Source of the DNA: Methylorubrum suomiense
GTDB lineage: Bacteria > Pseudomonadota > Alphaproteobacteria > Rhizobiales > Beijerinckiaceae
DNA: 64,000 nt
Direction of reading: 5' to 3'
Assembly (NCBI RefSeq): GCF_022179765.1
Contig: NZ_BPRE01000011.1
Location: 1 to 64,000, forward strand
Shown here: positions 44,584 to 54,288 of the stretch, piece after piece
Layout: every line of letters starts with the position of its first letter
How positions within the stretch are numbered: position 1 is the stretch's first letter
The notes under the pieces: generated by a model
What the model was told of the DNA's origin: nothing
Database searches by the model: none
What the model saw: the letters and a program-made list of their open reading frames with translations, nothing else
Position numbers and translations under genes: made by a program

Positions 44584-46497
44584 TCACTCGGCCTTGGCGT
44601 TGACCTCGAGCTTGTCGAGCACGGCGGCCGGGGTCGGGGCGGTGCTGACATCGACCATGCCGAGGCCATCGCCGTTCTTGGCCTTGGCGCTGATCGAGAG
44701 GGTGCCCGGCTTGGTGACGAACTTCCCCATCGCCGCGCCGATCGCCTTGGCGGCGGCGGAGTTGCCGAGAATGACCGGGACCCCGATCACGCTCGCGGTG
44801 ACGTATTCCTTGCGCAGTTCGTCGGGTTTGAGGCTCAGCGTCTTGGCCTGGGCGGTGATGAAACGGTCGAACAGCCCACCGTTTTCCAATGTCAGGTCGA
44901 GCGCCTTGGCGGTGGCCGAGAGCATGGCGAAGCCGGAGACCGCCGCGTCGGGATCGAACACATCGGGCCCGATGCCGCCCAACGTCGCGTTGAGGCGAAG
45001 GCGGCCCATATCCTTGCCGGTCAGCGACACTTCGTTGAGGGACAGCTCCTTGGTGCCGTCGTTCCACGCGGTATCGGCGATCACGTCGAGATCGAGATCG
45101 CGGTAGCCGTAGAGGCCGAGGGAGCCGAGGCCGGGAACGCTTTCCACCGCCGTCGCCGGTAGGGTCAGGCCCGAGAGCGACAGACGGCTCGCGGTCGGTA
45201 CGCCGTCCTTGGGCGGTCCGAAGGTGATGCTGCCGCCGCGCACCCCCACATGCATCGTGGTGGTCTTCACCGCCGGCTTCGCCTCGGGTCTGGCCGCCGG
45301 TTCGGTGCCGTGTCCCGGCAGATCGAGGCCGAGATCGGACAGGGTCAGTGTGCCGATGACCGGTGTGAGGCGGCGCAGCTCCGCCTCCTGCGCCGCCGGA
45401 TCGGAGACCCCGGGTGGCGGAGCGGCCTTATCGGCGGGCCGGTCGCCGGGCTTGTCCTGCGCGACCGGCACCGCCTTGGCCAGCCGGCGCAGGGTGGCGA
45501 TGGTCGGCTCCAGCGAGAAGCCGGTGAGGGCGAGCCGCCCGATCTTGCCGCGCGCCTCCGTCGAACCGAAGACGACGTCGCTGAGGGTCACTCCAGCCTC
45601 GGCGCCGTTGCCCGTGTAGGACAGCTTGCCGATGGCAAAATTCAACGGATCGGGGCCCTTCACCTCCTTCACCGCGATCTCGCTTGCCTCCAGGCCTCCG
45701 ATCGAGACCGATTCGGCGAGATCGGCGATGAGCCCGGCGGCGCGGGCGCGCTTGACCGGATCGGGCTGCGAGAGGTCGGCGGTCGAGAGGGATTCGACGG
45801 CGCCGGACCACGTGGCGGGAGTCTGACGGCCGGCGAGGTCGCGGCCGGTGAGCCGCGCGATCGAGACGGTGGTGCCGCGCTCGTCGATGAAGGCGATGCT
45901 CTCGGCCGCGATCGTTGTGTAGAGGCGCTGGAAGCCGCTGCGGGCGCTGCCGGCCTCGACATAGAGGCGCGCAAGCGCAGTCAGATCGATGTCCTCCGCG
46001 CGGATCTTTCCGTAACTGCCGCTGGCCTTGGCCGGCTGCCCCACGGCGCCCTCGACGGACAGAGTGGCACCCGCCGAGGTGAGTTCGCTGATCCGCCCGC
46101 CATGGACGTTGCGGGCCGTGACGTCGCGATAGGTCACGATCTGACGCTTGTCGGCGCTGCGGCGCTCGACCCGCAGCTCGGGCATCGTCAGGCTTCCGGC
46201 GTCCAGGCGCTGGAGGCGGGTCGCCCATCCCTCCTTCGCGTCGACCTGGAAGATCGCGAGCAGCTCCTCCTTCGACAGCCGCGTGCCGCTGACCGCGACC
46301 CGCGGGACAGTCACGCTCGTCTCACCGAACGAGAGCGTGACGTTTTCGAGGACGAGATCCTGGACGGCGGACGCGGCCTCCTGCGCCGCGGCGGGCGCCA
46401 CGAGTGGCGAGGGCAGCGGGGCGGCGAGCAGCGCCGCCGCGCAGGCCTGGGCGAGCAGCGCCCGCGTGAGAACGGGACGGCGCGTCGGAAGCGTCAT
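44584..46497 (-). CDS. Large exported protein, unknown function
   Basis: The 637-aa product has a hydrophobic signal (LLAQACAAALLAAPLPSPL) after an arginine-rich start. The rest is built of repeated beta-rich segments such as VQDLVLENVTLSFGETSVTV, LTSAGATLSVEGAVG and GTLTLSDLGLDLPGHG, with a proline-rich break near 430. The style resembles AsmA/DUF945-type envelope proteins but no specific family was recognised. The ATG at 46497 starts at the signal. A glutamate/lysine-rich C-terminus ends LDKLEVNAKAE. It is upstream of tatA on the same strand by 250 bases. Confidence 0.7.
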   Translation of the reverse strand: MTLPTRRPVLTRALLAQACAAALLAAPLPSPLVAPAAAQEAASAVQDLVLENVTLSFGETSVTVPRVAVSGTRLSKEELLAIFQVDAKEGWATRLQRLDAGSLTMPELRVERRSADKRQIVTYRDVTARNVHGGRISELTSAGATLSVEGAVGQPAKASGSYGKIRAEDIDLTALARLYVEAGSARSGFQRLYTTIAAESIAFIDERGTTVSIARLTGRDLAGRQTPATWSGAVESLSTADLSQPDPVKRARAAGLIADLAESVSIGGLEASEIAVKEVKGPDPLNFAIGKLSYTGNGAEAGVTLSDVVFGSTEARGKIGRLALTGFSLEPTIATLRRLAKAVPVAQDKPGDRPADKAAPPPGVSDPAAQEAELRRLTPVIGTLTLSDLGLDLPGHGTEPAARPEAKPAVKTTTMHVGVRGGSITFGPPKDGVPTASRLSLSGLTLPATAVESVPGLGSLGLYGYRDLDLDVIADTAWNDGTKELSLNEVSLTGKDMGRLRLNATLGGIGPDVFDPDAAVSGFAMLSATAKALDLTLENGGLFDRFITAQAKTLSLKPDELRKEYVTASVIGVPVILGNSAAAKAIGAAMGKFVTKPGTLSISAKAKNGDGLGMVDVSTAPTPAAVLDKLEVNAKAE

Positions 46498-46757
46498 GGG
46501 TCGATCGGATCGGAGGCTGTCGAGGGAAGGGAGCCGTGTGCAGGCACCATCCCTGCCGGTTTTCCACAGGCGAGGCAATTGCGCGGGCGCCACGGGAGGC
46601 TGTTCTCTCCGGCCGGGATCGTCGATGCCGCACGGTGGTGCGCGCAACCGCGTACCGCCCGATTCCGCGGCATCACCCCTCGCCCAGGCCGGACGTCTCG
46701 CCGTCGGCGCTCATCGCGCCCGCCGCCACGGCTTGGGGGAGAGGCTCTTAATCGGCC

Positions 46758-47084
46758 TCAGATTGCGAACGACGTGCCGCAACCGCAGGACGCCGTGGCC
46801 TGCGGGTTTTCAATCTTGAAGGATTGGCCGATCAGGTCGTTCACGAAATCGATGGTCGAGCCGCCCATATATTCGAGCGAGACCGGGTCGACGAGCACGG
46901 TGGCGCCGTCGCGCTCGATCACCACGTCGTCCTCCTCGCGGGCATGGGTGATGTCGAAGGCGTAGGAGAATCCGGAGCAGCCGCCGCCGTTCACGCTGAT
47001 GCGCAGCGACGACCCTGGGGGTTCGCTGCCCATGATCTCGTTGATGCGCTTGGCGGCGCGGGCGGAAAGGATGATGTCGGCCAT
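46758..47084 (-). CDS. erpA: Iron-sulfur cluster insertion protein (A-type carrier, ErpA-like)
   Basis: This 108-aa A-type carrier passes Fe-S clusters to target enzymes. The three ligand cysteines are Cys36 in [12 protein letters not shown] and Cys100/Cys102 in [11 protein letters not shown], the standard spacing for ErpA/IscA/SufA. ErpA-like rather than IscA-like is preferred because the gene stands beside dgt away from isc/suf genes, a common alphaproteobacterial arrangement. It diverges from dgt across 126 bases. Confidence 0.92.
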   Translation of the reverse strand: MADIILSARAAKRINEIMGSEPPGSSLRISVNGGGCSGFSYAFDITHAREEDDVVIERDGATVLVDPVSLEYMGGSTIDFVNDLIGQSFKIENPQATASCGCGTSFAI

Positions 47085-47210
47085 CGCGGTCAAGGTCCCG
47101 TCTCGAACCTGTGTGTCGTGCGGCCGCCGCGATTGCCGCGGGCGGGCCTCACACAAGATATGAGGTGCGAGGGTGGGCCGCAACGCGGTCGGTCGCGGAA
47201 GGGTGAGCCA

Positions 47211-48458
47211 GTGGGGCAGAACGGCGAGCGCTGGCGGGCGCCCTACGCCACGGATCCAAGCGCGACCCGCGGCCGGCTGATCCCGGAGCCGTTCTCGCCG
47301 ACCCGAAGCGACTTTCAGCGCGACCGCGACCGGATCATTCACTCGACCGCGTTCCGGCGCCTCAAGCACAAGACGCAGGTCTTCGTGCATCACGAGGGCG
47401 ACCATTACCGGACGCGCCTGACCCACACCCTCGAAGTCAGCCAGATCGCCCGCGCGCTGGCTCGCGCGCTCGGGCTCGACGAGGATCTCGCCGAGGCGCT
47501 CGCCCTCAGCCACGATCTCGGCCATACCTGCTTCGGCCATACCGGCGAGGACGCGCTGGACGCCTGCATGGCCCCTTATGGCGGCTTCGACCACAACGCC
47601 CAGGCCCTGCGCATCGTCACGCGGCTGGAGCGGCGCTATGCCGGCTTCGACGGGTTGAACCTCACCTGGGAGACGCTGGAGGGACTGGTCAAGCATAACG
47701 GGCCGTTGCTGGATGCCTCCGGTGCCCCCGTCCGTCGCTACGCCGCCACCGGCATTCCGGCGGCGGTAACCGAGTACAACGCGATCAACGATCTGGAATT
47801 GTCGTGCTTCGCCGGGCCGGAGGCGCAGGCGGCGGCCCTCGCCGACGACATCGCCTACGACGCGCACGATCTCGACGACGGTTTGCGGGCCGGCCTGTTC
47901 GACCTGGCGGATCTGGCCACCGTACCGTTCCTGAAAGGGCTGCTCGACGAGATCGACCGTCTCCATCCCGGCCTCGAGGCATCCCGAAAGATCCACGAAC
48001 TGGCCCGGCGGGTCATTACCCGCTTCGTCGAGGACGTGATCCGCGAGAGCGAGGCCCGGCTCGCGGCCCTGACGCCGTCCAACGTCGCCGACATCCGCGG
48101 GGCGGATGCGCCGGTAATCGCCTTCTCGGCCGGAATGGCGGAGGCCGATGCCTCGATCAAACGCTTCCTCTACGCGCGGATGTATCGGCATCCGGGCGTG
48201 ATGGCGGTGCGGGCCAAGGCCAATGCCATCGTGGCCGATCTGTTCGGCGCCTTCCGGGAGGACCCGACGCGGATGCCACCGGAATGGTCGGAGGGGCTCG
48301 CCGACGCGAGCGAGGCCCGGCTTGCGCGCCGGGTGGCCGATTACATCGCCGGCATGACCGACACCTACGCGGTGCTGGAGCACGGACGCCTGTTTGCCGA
48401 GACGCCCAACCTTCATTGGAGCCCGCCGAGTCGCGGATTGCCGCTGACGGAGCCTTGA
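47211..48458 (+). CDS. dgt: Deoxyguanosinetriphosphate triphosphohydrolase-like protein
   Basis: This HD-domain enzyme releases triphosphate from dNTPs. The 415-aa protein has [20 protein letters not shown] near 42-61, [20 protein letters not shown] and the metal-binding HD pair in [19 protein letters not shown], then [13 protein letters not shown]. The GTG at 47211 follows GGAAGGG and starts just before the conserved region; the frame is open much further upstream, overlapping erpA. Position next to erpA and argS is conserved in this order. Confidence 0.94.
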   Translation: MGQNGERWRAPYATDPSATRGRLIPEPFSPTRSDFQRDRDRIIHSTAFRRLKHKTQVFVHHEGDHYRTRLTHTLEVSQIARALARALGLDEDLAEALALSHDLGHTCFGHTGEDALDACMAPYGGFDHNAQALRIVTRLERRYAGFDGLNLTWETLEGLVKHNGPLLDASGAPVRRYAATGIPAAVTEYNAINDLELSCFAGPEAQAAALADDIAYDAHDLDDGLRAGLFDLADLATVPFLKGLLDEIDRLHPGLEASRKIHELARRVITRFVEDVIRESEARLAALTPSNVADIRGADAPVIAFSAGMAEADASIKRFLYARMYRHPGVMAVRAKANAIVADLFGAFREDPTRMPPEWSEGLADASEARLARRVADYIAGMTDTYAVLEHGRLFAETPNLHWSPPSRGLPLTEP

Positions 48459-48550
48459 GGCCCCGCACGGCTTCTCGTGTATCGGCGCAAATCCCTGATC
48501 GCCCGCCCCCCGCCCCGGCCGGGATCGGGGGAATCGGCAGGAGACACAGC

Positions 48551-49012
48551 GTGACCGACGAGCACCGCGCCCCCCGCGAGACCCGTGCCGGCTATCCGCG
48601 CCTCGTTCCGCTGGCGACGCGCTGGGGCGACAACGACGTCTACGGCCACGTCAACAATGTCGTCTATTACGCCTTCTTCGACACCGCGGTGAACGGCCTC
48701 CTCGTCGAGGCCGGCGCCCTCGACATCGCCGAGGGCGCGGTCATCGGGCTCGTGGTCGAGACCGGCTGCCGCTACTTCGCTCCCGTCGCCTTTCCCGATG
48801 CCCTGACGGCGGGCGTGCGCGTCGCCCGTCTCGGCCGTACCAGCGTTCGATACGAGATCGCGATCTTCGCCGCGGGCGAGGACATGGCTGCCGCCCAGGG
48901 ACATTTCGTGCACGTCTACGTGGACCGCCGGACGCGTCGACCGGTGCCGCTGCCGGAACGCCTGCGGGCCGTGCTGGCCGGACTTGCGCGGCCGGGACGC
49001 GAGGCGCCGTGA
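48551..49012 (+). CDS. Acyl-CoA thioesterase (4HBT, hot-dog fold)
   Basis: The 153-aa protein has the YbgC/FadM-type hot-dog pattern. [20 protein letters not shown] near 25-44 carries the catalytic Asp, and [19 protein letters not shown] follows. The GTG at 48551 is preceded by GGCAGGAGA. It would hydrolyse acyl-CoA thioesters; chain length is unknown. It lies between dgt and argS on the same strand. Confidence 0.88.
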   Translation: MTDEHRAPRETRAGYPRLVPLATRWGDNDVYGHVNNVVYYAFFDTAVNGLLVEAGALDIAEGAVIGLVVETGCRYFAPVAFPDALTAGVRVARLGRTSVRYEIAIFAAGEDMAAAQGHFVHVYVDRRTRRPVPLPERLRAVLAGLARPGREAP

Positions 49013-49106
49013 CACCCCCCGCGCCCGTTGCTATGCCCCGGCCCTGACACTTCGGCCGCTCGACGCCTTCGCCGCGCGGCCGCGCCAGCGGAATGCGCAG
49101 AGCCCC

Positions 49107-50867
49107 ATGAACATCTTCGCCCTGTTCGAGACCCGCGTGCGGGAGGCCCTCGAAGCCCTGATCCGCTCCGGTACGTTGCCCGAGGGGCTCGATTTGTCGC
49201 GGGTTCTGGTCGAGCCGCCGCGCGATCCGAGCCACGGCGACCTCGCCACCAACGCCGCCCTCGTCCTGGCCAAGGAGGCCAAGCAGAACCCGAAGGCTCT
49301 CGGTGAGGCGCTGGCCGCGGAGCTTCGCGCCGATCCCCGCATCGTCGAGGCGAGCGTGGCCGGCCCCGGCTTCATCAACCTGCGGCTCGCCCCCGAGATC
49401 TTCCACGAGGTGATCCGCGCGGCCCTGCGCGACGGCGAGGCCTATGGCCGGGCTCGGATGCCGGGGGGCAAGGTCAATATCGAGTACGTCTCCGCCAACC
49501 CCACCGGGCCGATGCATGTCGGGCACGGGCGCGGGGCGGTGTTCGGCGATGCGCTGGCGAATCTTCTGGTCGCCGCGGGCCGCGACGTCACGCGGGAATA
49601 TTACATCAACGATGCCGGGGCGCAGGTCGACGTCCTCGCCCGCTCCGCCTTCCTCCGCTACCGCGAGGCCTTGGGCGAGACGATCACCATTCCGGAGGGA
49701 CTCTATCCGGGCGATTATCTCAAGCCGGTCGGTGAGAACCTAGCGCAGGCCCATGGAAGGGCTCTCCTCGACAAGCCGGAGGCCGAGTGGCTGCCGCTGG
49801 TGCGCGGCTTCGCCATCGACGCGATGATGGACACGATCCGTGCGGATCTCGCCGCCATCGGCATCCGGCACGACGTGTTCTTCTCCGAGGCGACGCTTCA
49901 GGGCGGTGACGGCGGCAACAAGGTCGCCGCCTTGCTGGAGGCGCTGCGGGAAAAGGGCCTCGTCTACGAGGGCCGCCTGCCCCCGCCCAAGGGCCAGCTC
50001 CCGGAGGATTGGGAGGACCGCGAGCAGACCCTGTTCCGGTCCAGCCAGTTCGGCGACGACGTGGACCGGCCGCTGCTCAAATCCGACGGCTCCTACACCT
50101 ACTTCGCGTCCGACATCGCCTATCACCGCGACAAGTGGCTGCGCGGCGCCTCGGAATTGATCGACGTGCTCGGCGCCGACCATGGCGGCTACGTCAAGCG
50201 GATGCAGGCGGCGGTGCAGGCGGTGAGCGACGGCGAGGCCAAGCTCGACGTGAAGCTCTGCCAACTCGTGCGGCTTTTGCGCGCAGGCGAACCGGTGAAG
50301 ATGTCGAAGCGGGCGGGCGAGTTCGTGACGCTCCGCGACGTGATCGACGAGGTCGGACGCGACGCGATCCGCTTCATGATGCTCTACCGCAAGAACGACG
50401 CGACCCTCGATTTCGACCTCGCCAAGGTGGTCGAGCAATCGAAGGACAACCCGGTCTTCTACGTGCAGTACGGGCATGCCCGCCGCTTCTCGGTGCTGCG
50501 GCAGGCCCGCGAGGCCATGCCGGGCGAGGATCTCTCGGCACAGTCCCTGCTCGCCGATGCGGACCTGTCGGTGCTGACCGATCCCGGTGAGATCGAGATG
50601 ATGCGGCTTATTGCTCAGTATCCGCGCGTGCTCGAATCGGCGGCGGCGGCCCATGAACCTCATCGAATCGCGTTCTACCTCTATGAGACCGCAAGTTCGC
50701 TCCATAGTTTCTGGAATAAGGGCAAAGACTTGCCGCAATTACGGATTGTTAATCCAACCGACAGAAAGTCCACCCGGGCCCGCTTGGCCCTCGTTGAGGC
50801 CCTCGGCGGCGTGCTCGCTTCCGGCCTCGCGGTTCTGGGTGTTTCCGCGCCCGACGAGATGCGGTGA
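49107..50867 (+). CDS. argS: Arginyl-tRNA synthetase
   Basis: This class I synthetase charges tRNA-Arg. The 586-aa enzyme has an N-terminal Add1 domain, the HIGH-like motif in [20 protein letters not shown] near 131-150 and the KMSKS-like motif [15 protein letters not shown] near 395-409. A DALR anticodon domain ends the protein. The ATG at 49107 starts MNIFALFE. All catalytic blocks are present. It precedes the SPOR gene by 30 bases, so the two are likely co-transcribed. Confidence 0.97.
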   Translation: MNIFALFETRVREALEALIRSGTLPEGLDLSRVLVEPPRDPSHGDLATNAALVLAKEAKQNPKALGEALAAELRADPRIVEASVAGPGFINLRLAPEIFHEVIRAALRDGEAYGRARMPGGKVNIEYVSANPTGPMHVGHGRGAVFGDALANLLVAAGRDVTREYYINDAGAQVDVLARSAFLRYREALGETITIPEGLYPGDYLKPVGENLAQAHGRALLDKPEAEWLPLVRGFAIDAMMDTIRADLAAIGIRHDVFFSEATLQGGDGGNKVAALLEALREKGLVYEGRLPPPKGQLPEDWEDREQTLFRSSQFGDDVDRPLLKSDGSYTYFASDIAYHRDKWLRGASELIDVLGADHGGYVKRMQAAVQAVSDGEAKLDVKLCQLVRLLRAGEPVKMSKRAGEFVTLRDVIDEVGRDAIRFMMLYRKNDATLDFDLAKVVEQSKDNPVFYVQYGHARRFSVLRQAREAMPGEDLSAQSLLADADLSVLTDPGEIEMMRLIAQYPRVLESAAAAHEPHRIAFYLYETASSLHSFWNKGKDLPQLRIVNPTDRKSTRARLALVEALGGVLASGLAVLGVSAPDEMR

Positions 50868-50897
50868 CGCCGGCAGGCGTTTGATGAGGAAGAGGCC

Positions 50898-52370
50898 ATG
50901 ACGGGACACGCATCGCGCGCGACGGTCGATTTCGATGCCTTCGAGCGCGAGCTGCGTCAGAGCGCGGGTGAGAATCCGGCGGCCAAGGCGTCGGCTCCGG
51001 CCGCCGCCAAGGCCGATCCGCTGGCCGAGCTCGCCCGCATCGTCGGGCAGGACGATCCATTTCGGGCGCTCCTGGAGGCGCGGGAGAAGAGCGCCGCCGG
51101 TTCCGGCGCCGAGGCCCGGCCGGGCCGGGTCGAGCCGACCTTCCTCGACGCGCCCTCCCCGGCGCAGGACGATCCGACTGCCCAGGGACGACGCGCCATG
51201 ACCTCCGCCACACCATCCTCGCCCGACTCCGCGGTGCCGGCTGCTGGCCAGCCCGCCACCAACCCTGCCGACGCCTTCGATCAGTACCTCGCCTCGGTCG
51301 AGCACAGCCTCTACGCCGGCGCTCAGAACCCGGATCAGGCGGTGTTCGCCGAAGCCGAGGAAGGGTATCGCGCCGGTCCCGTCGAGCGTCCGCGCCAGCG
51401 CGGCCGGATGATTCAGGTCGGTGCCGGCCTCGCGGTGCTGGCGGTCTGTGTGGGCGGGGCCCTCGCCTGGCGCGGTTCCCATGGCGGCAGTTCCGGGCCG
51501 ATCACGGTGCTCGCCGACAAGACGCCGCTCAAGGTGCAGCCGACGGCGACCGACGGCGTCGAGATTCCCGACCAGAACAAGCAGATCTACGATCGCAACG
51601 CCAAGGATGGGCAGATCAAGATCGTCAATCGCGAGGAGCAGCCCCTCGACGTGAATCAGGCGGCCCGGAGCGCCGCATCACGCAACGACGGCGCTCCCGG
51701 CCAGAACGCAGCGGGGCAGAACGGCGCGACCCCGGGTCAGGGCGGCCTGCTGACCGATTCCCTCGGCGAGCCGCGCCGGGTGCGCACCGTCGCGGTCAAG
51801 CCCGACACCCCGCCCCCGGCACCGCAGCAGGCTCCGGCCGCGCAGGCTGAGGCCGCGCCGGCTTCGCCGATCCCCACCATGACGCTGCCCGACACTGCGG
51901 GCGGCTCGACGCCCGCCGCGACGCCGCGCCGGACCACGCGCGCGGTGGCCAGCGCCACGCCGATGCCGATGGCCGATGCCACCACGCCCTCCGAGCCAGA
52001 GCCGGCACCGGTGGCGCCCCGCAAGGCGCCCCAGCGCGTGGCCTCGGTCGCTCCGGAGAGCACCGCCAGCACGTCCAGCACCGCGGCCATTCCGGCCGAC
52101 CCGGCCCCCGCGGCGGCCCAGGCCAGCGTCGGCGGCTTCTCGGTCCAGCTCGGCGTGCGCGGCAGCGAGAGCGAGGCCCGCGCCGCACTCAAGCAGATGC
52201 AGGCCAAGTACAGCCAGCTCTCCGGCAAGCCCGAACTGATCCGTCAGGCTGAGGTCAACGGCAAGACGATCTACCGCGTCCGCGTCGGGCCGCTGGCCAA
52301 GAACGAGGCTTCCAGCCTCTGCACCGAGCTGCAGGGTGCGGGCGGTCAGTGCTTCGTGGCCAAGAACTGA
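50898..52370 (+). CDS. SPOR-domain inner-membrane protein
   Basis: The 490-aa protein is a bitopic membrane protein that probably binds denuded septal peptidoglycan. The cytoplasmic part (1 to about 168) is acidic and Ala/Pro-rich. One membrane helix lies near 171-188 (QVGAGLAVLAVCVGGALAW), and a long disordered Ala/Pro/Thr linker follows. The C-terminal SPOR domain starts at about 413 (GGFSVQLGVRGSESEARAAL) and ends CTELQGAGGQCFVAKN. It sits between argS and nagZ, the conserved position for this gene in Hyphomicrobiales. Confidence 0.9.
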   Translation: MTGHASRATVDFDAFERELRQSAGENPAAKASAPAAAKADPLAELARIVGQDDPFRALLEAREKSAAGSGAEARPGRVEPTFLDAPSPAQDDPTAQGRRAMTSATPSSPDSAVPAAGQPATNPADAFDQYLASVEHSLYAGAQNPDQAVFAEAEEGYRAGPVERPRQRGRMIQVGAGLAVLAVCVGGALAWRGSHGGSSGPITVLADKTPLKVQPTATDGVEIPDQNKQIYDRNAKDGQIKIVNREEQPLDVNQAARSAASRNDGAPGQNAAGQNGATPGQGGLLTDSLGEPRRVRTVAVKPDTPPPAPQQAPAAQAEAAPASPIPTMTLPDTAGGSTPAATPRRTTRAVASATPMPMADATTPSEPEPAPVAPRKAPQRVASVAPESTASTSSTAAIPADPAPAAAQASVGGFSVQLGVRGSESEARAALKQMQAKYSQLSGKPELIRQAEVNGKTIYRVRVGPLAKNEASSLCTELQGAGGQCFVAKN

Positions 52371-52740
52371 GTGTTCGAGGACTGATGCGCCGCGGCCTCA
52401 GCGGCCGAGGCCGGTAGGGACGCGACCGAACCCCGTTTCGGTTGCCCCGCCCGGGATCGCCTGCTTCGCCGGAAGAGTCTCGGCCTCTCGCGTCTGGTTT
52501 CCAGTCCGTTCGGGGCCGCTCCTTCGGCAATCCGAAGGGAAAGGCGACGGGAGCGGTGCGCGAGGCGCCGACGCGGCTGGTCCCGATCGTCGCCGCTCAC
52601 CGGCCATGCCTCGCGGACCGGCGCCCGTCTCTTCGACAAGGACGTCGGCGCAGGGGCCGGCATTCGTCGTTTCCAGCTCATAGAATGATCGCATCCCGCT
52701 GCTCTTGCCGCGAACCCATTGCCTTTCAGGACGCCGGCCC
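52371..52740 (+). other. Intergenic region between SPOR gene and nagZ
   Basis: No gene is supported in these 370 bases; frames on both strands are arginine-rich and overlap nagZ. A short hairpin GGCCTC/GAGGCC (52394-52412) 24 bases after the SPOR stop may end that transcript. A promoter for nagZ must lie here, but none stands out. Confidence 0.4.
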
Positions 52741-53745
52741 ATGACCTCCGCTTCCGATGCCCGCGCCGTCATCCTCGGCTGCTCCGGCACCACCCTGACC
52801 CCGGAGGAGACCGCCTTCTTCCGCGACGTGCGGCCCTGGGGTTTCATCCTGTTCAAGCGCAATATCGGCACGCCGGACGCCGTGCGCGCCCTCACCGCTT
52901 CCCTTCGCGAGACCGTGGGCCGGGCGGATGCGCCGATCCTGATCGATCAGGAGGGCGGACGGGTGCAGCGCATGGGGCCGCCGCATTGGCCGAAATATCC
53001 GGCCGGTCGCCGGGTCGGCGCCCTCGGCACCGATCTCGCCCGCCTCGGGGCCCGTCTGATGGCGCAGGATCTCGCCGAGGTCGGAATCAATGTCGATTGC
53101 GCACCGATGCTCGACGTGCCGGTCGCCGGCTCCGACGACATCGTCGGCGACCGGGCTTTCGGGACGGATCCGGGAACCGTGATCGCCACCGGCCGCGCGG
53201 TCGCGGAAGGTCTGCTGGCAGGGGGCGTGCTGCCGGTGATCAAGCACATGCCCGGCCACGGGCGGGCGACCTGCGACAGCCATCTCGATCTGCCGGTCGT
53301 CGCCGCCGACCGGCAGAGCCTGTCGGCGAGCGATTTCCGCCCCTTCCGGGCGCTGGCCGATCTCCCGCTCGCCATGAGCGCGCATGTGGTCTTCACCGCG
53401 ATCGACCCGGAGCGGCCCGCCACCCTCTCGCCGACGGTGATCCGGGAGATCATCCGTGGGGAAATCGGCTTCGACGGCCTGCTGATGACCGACGACCTGT
53501 CGATGCACGCCCTGCGGGGCGGGTTCCGCGATCGGGCCGAGGCGGCCTTCGCCGCCGGAATCGACGTGGTGCTCCACTGCAATGGCAGCATGGACGAGAT
53601 GCGGGGCGTGGTCGAAGCGACGCCGCATCTCACCGGTATCCCGGCCCGTCGCGCCCAGGCCGCACTTGCTCGCTTGGCCGAGACCGATCGTTTCGATGTC
53701 GCCGAAGCCCGCGCCCGTTTCGAGGCGGCGTTGCAGGTCGCCTGA
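52741..53745 (+). CDS. nagZ: Beta-N-acetylhexosaminidase (NagZ)
   Basis: NagZ (glycoside hydrolase family 3) removes N-acetylglucosamine from muropeptides during peptidoglycan recycling in the cytoplasm. The 334-aa barrel shows LIDQEGGRVQRMGPPHWP near 74-91, KHMPGHGRATCDSHLDLPVV with the His-Asp acid/base dyad, and the nucleophile in LLMTDDLSMHAL. The ATG at 52741 begins MTSASDARAV. Full length, no signal peptide. Confidence 0.95.
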   Translation: MTSASDARAVILGCSGTTLTPEETAFFRDVRPWGFILFKRNIGTPDAVRALTASLRETVGRADAPILIDQEGGRVQRMGPPHWPKYPAGRRVGALGTDLARLGARLMAQDLAEVGINVDCAPMLDVPVAGSDDIVGDRAFGTDPGTVIATGRAVAEGLLAGGVLPVIKHMPGHGRATCDSHLDLPVVAADRQSLSASDFRPFRALADLPLAMSAHVVFTAIDPERPATLSPTVIREIIRGEIGFDGLLMTDDLSMHALRGGFRDRAEAAFAAGIDVVLHCNGSMDEMRGVVEATPHLTGIPARRAQAALARLAETDRFDVAEARARFEAALQVA

Positions 53746-53865
53746 CCCATCGATAGACGGTCGCGCGTCCCGCGTCGGGGTCGCACCATTCACCGTCAAG
53801 CGGTGCGTGATAGGCACTGGGGTATACGGGGAAAGCCGGCCGATCCGGCTCGACTCCATCGGCGG

Positions 53866-54123
53866 ATGGCCTACCACCGCGTCATGACGCCCGTGAACCG
53901 CTGCCTCGGTAAGGTCCATCATCTCTCCGCGATGGCGGAGGATGCTCTCGTCGATCGTCTCGGCCTGGCCCTGGACGAGTTGGAGCGCGCCTATCGCAAG
54001 CCGAGCGAGCGCGTGGTGGCGCTCGAAGCCGTTCTGCACGGTGTCGAACGCGATCCGCGCCGTCATGTGCAGACCTTCGCCGATTTCGTCTGCACGCTGA
54101 TCGAATCTCGGCAGAGCCGTTAA
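53866..54123 (+). CDS. Small helical protein, unknown function
   Basis: The 85-aa product is mostly helical (EDALVDRLGLALDELERAYR, then VVALEAVLHGVERD and TFADFVCTLIESR). No motif is recognised. Starts at 53866 or 53884 are both possible and neither has a strong ribosome binding site. Codon use and low-complexity-free sequence favour a real gene, with moderate confidence. Confidence 0.5.
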   Translation: MAYHRVMTPVNRCLGKVHHLSAMAEDALVDRLGLALDELERAYRKPSERVVALEAVLHGVERDPRRHVQTFADFVCTLIESRQSR

Positions 54124-54288
54124 GTGACCCCGGCCTAGACCGCGCCGTTCCCTTCCGAACTCCATCAATCCGTCGAGGCGTGATCACCGTGAAGGGTGGC
54201 ACGCCTCGCTGGTCCCGCCGCCTGCGAGGCGGAGAGAAGCTGCCCGATGCTGGCCTGTGGGCAGCGCCGTGACCGCGGCCGCTCCGTC

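Noticed and set aside
52398..52895. 165-codon minus-strand frame between the SPOR gene and nagZ
   Set aside because: It overlaps the 5' part of nagZ and is Arg/Pro-rich with no motif.
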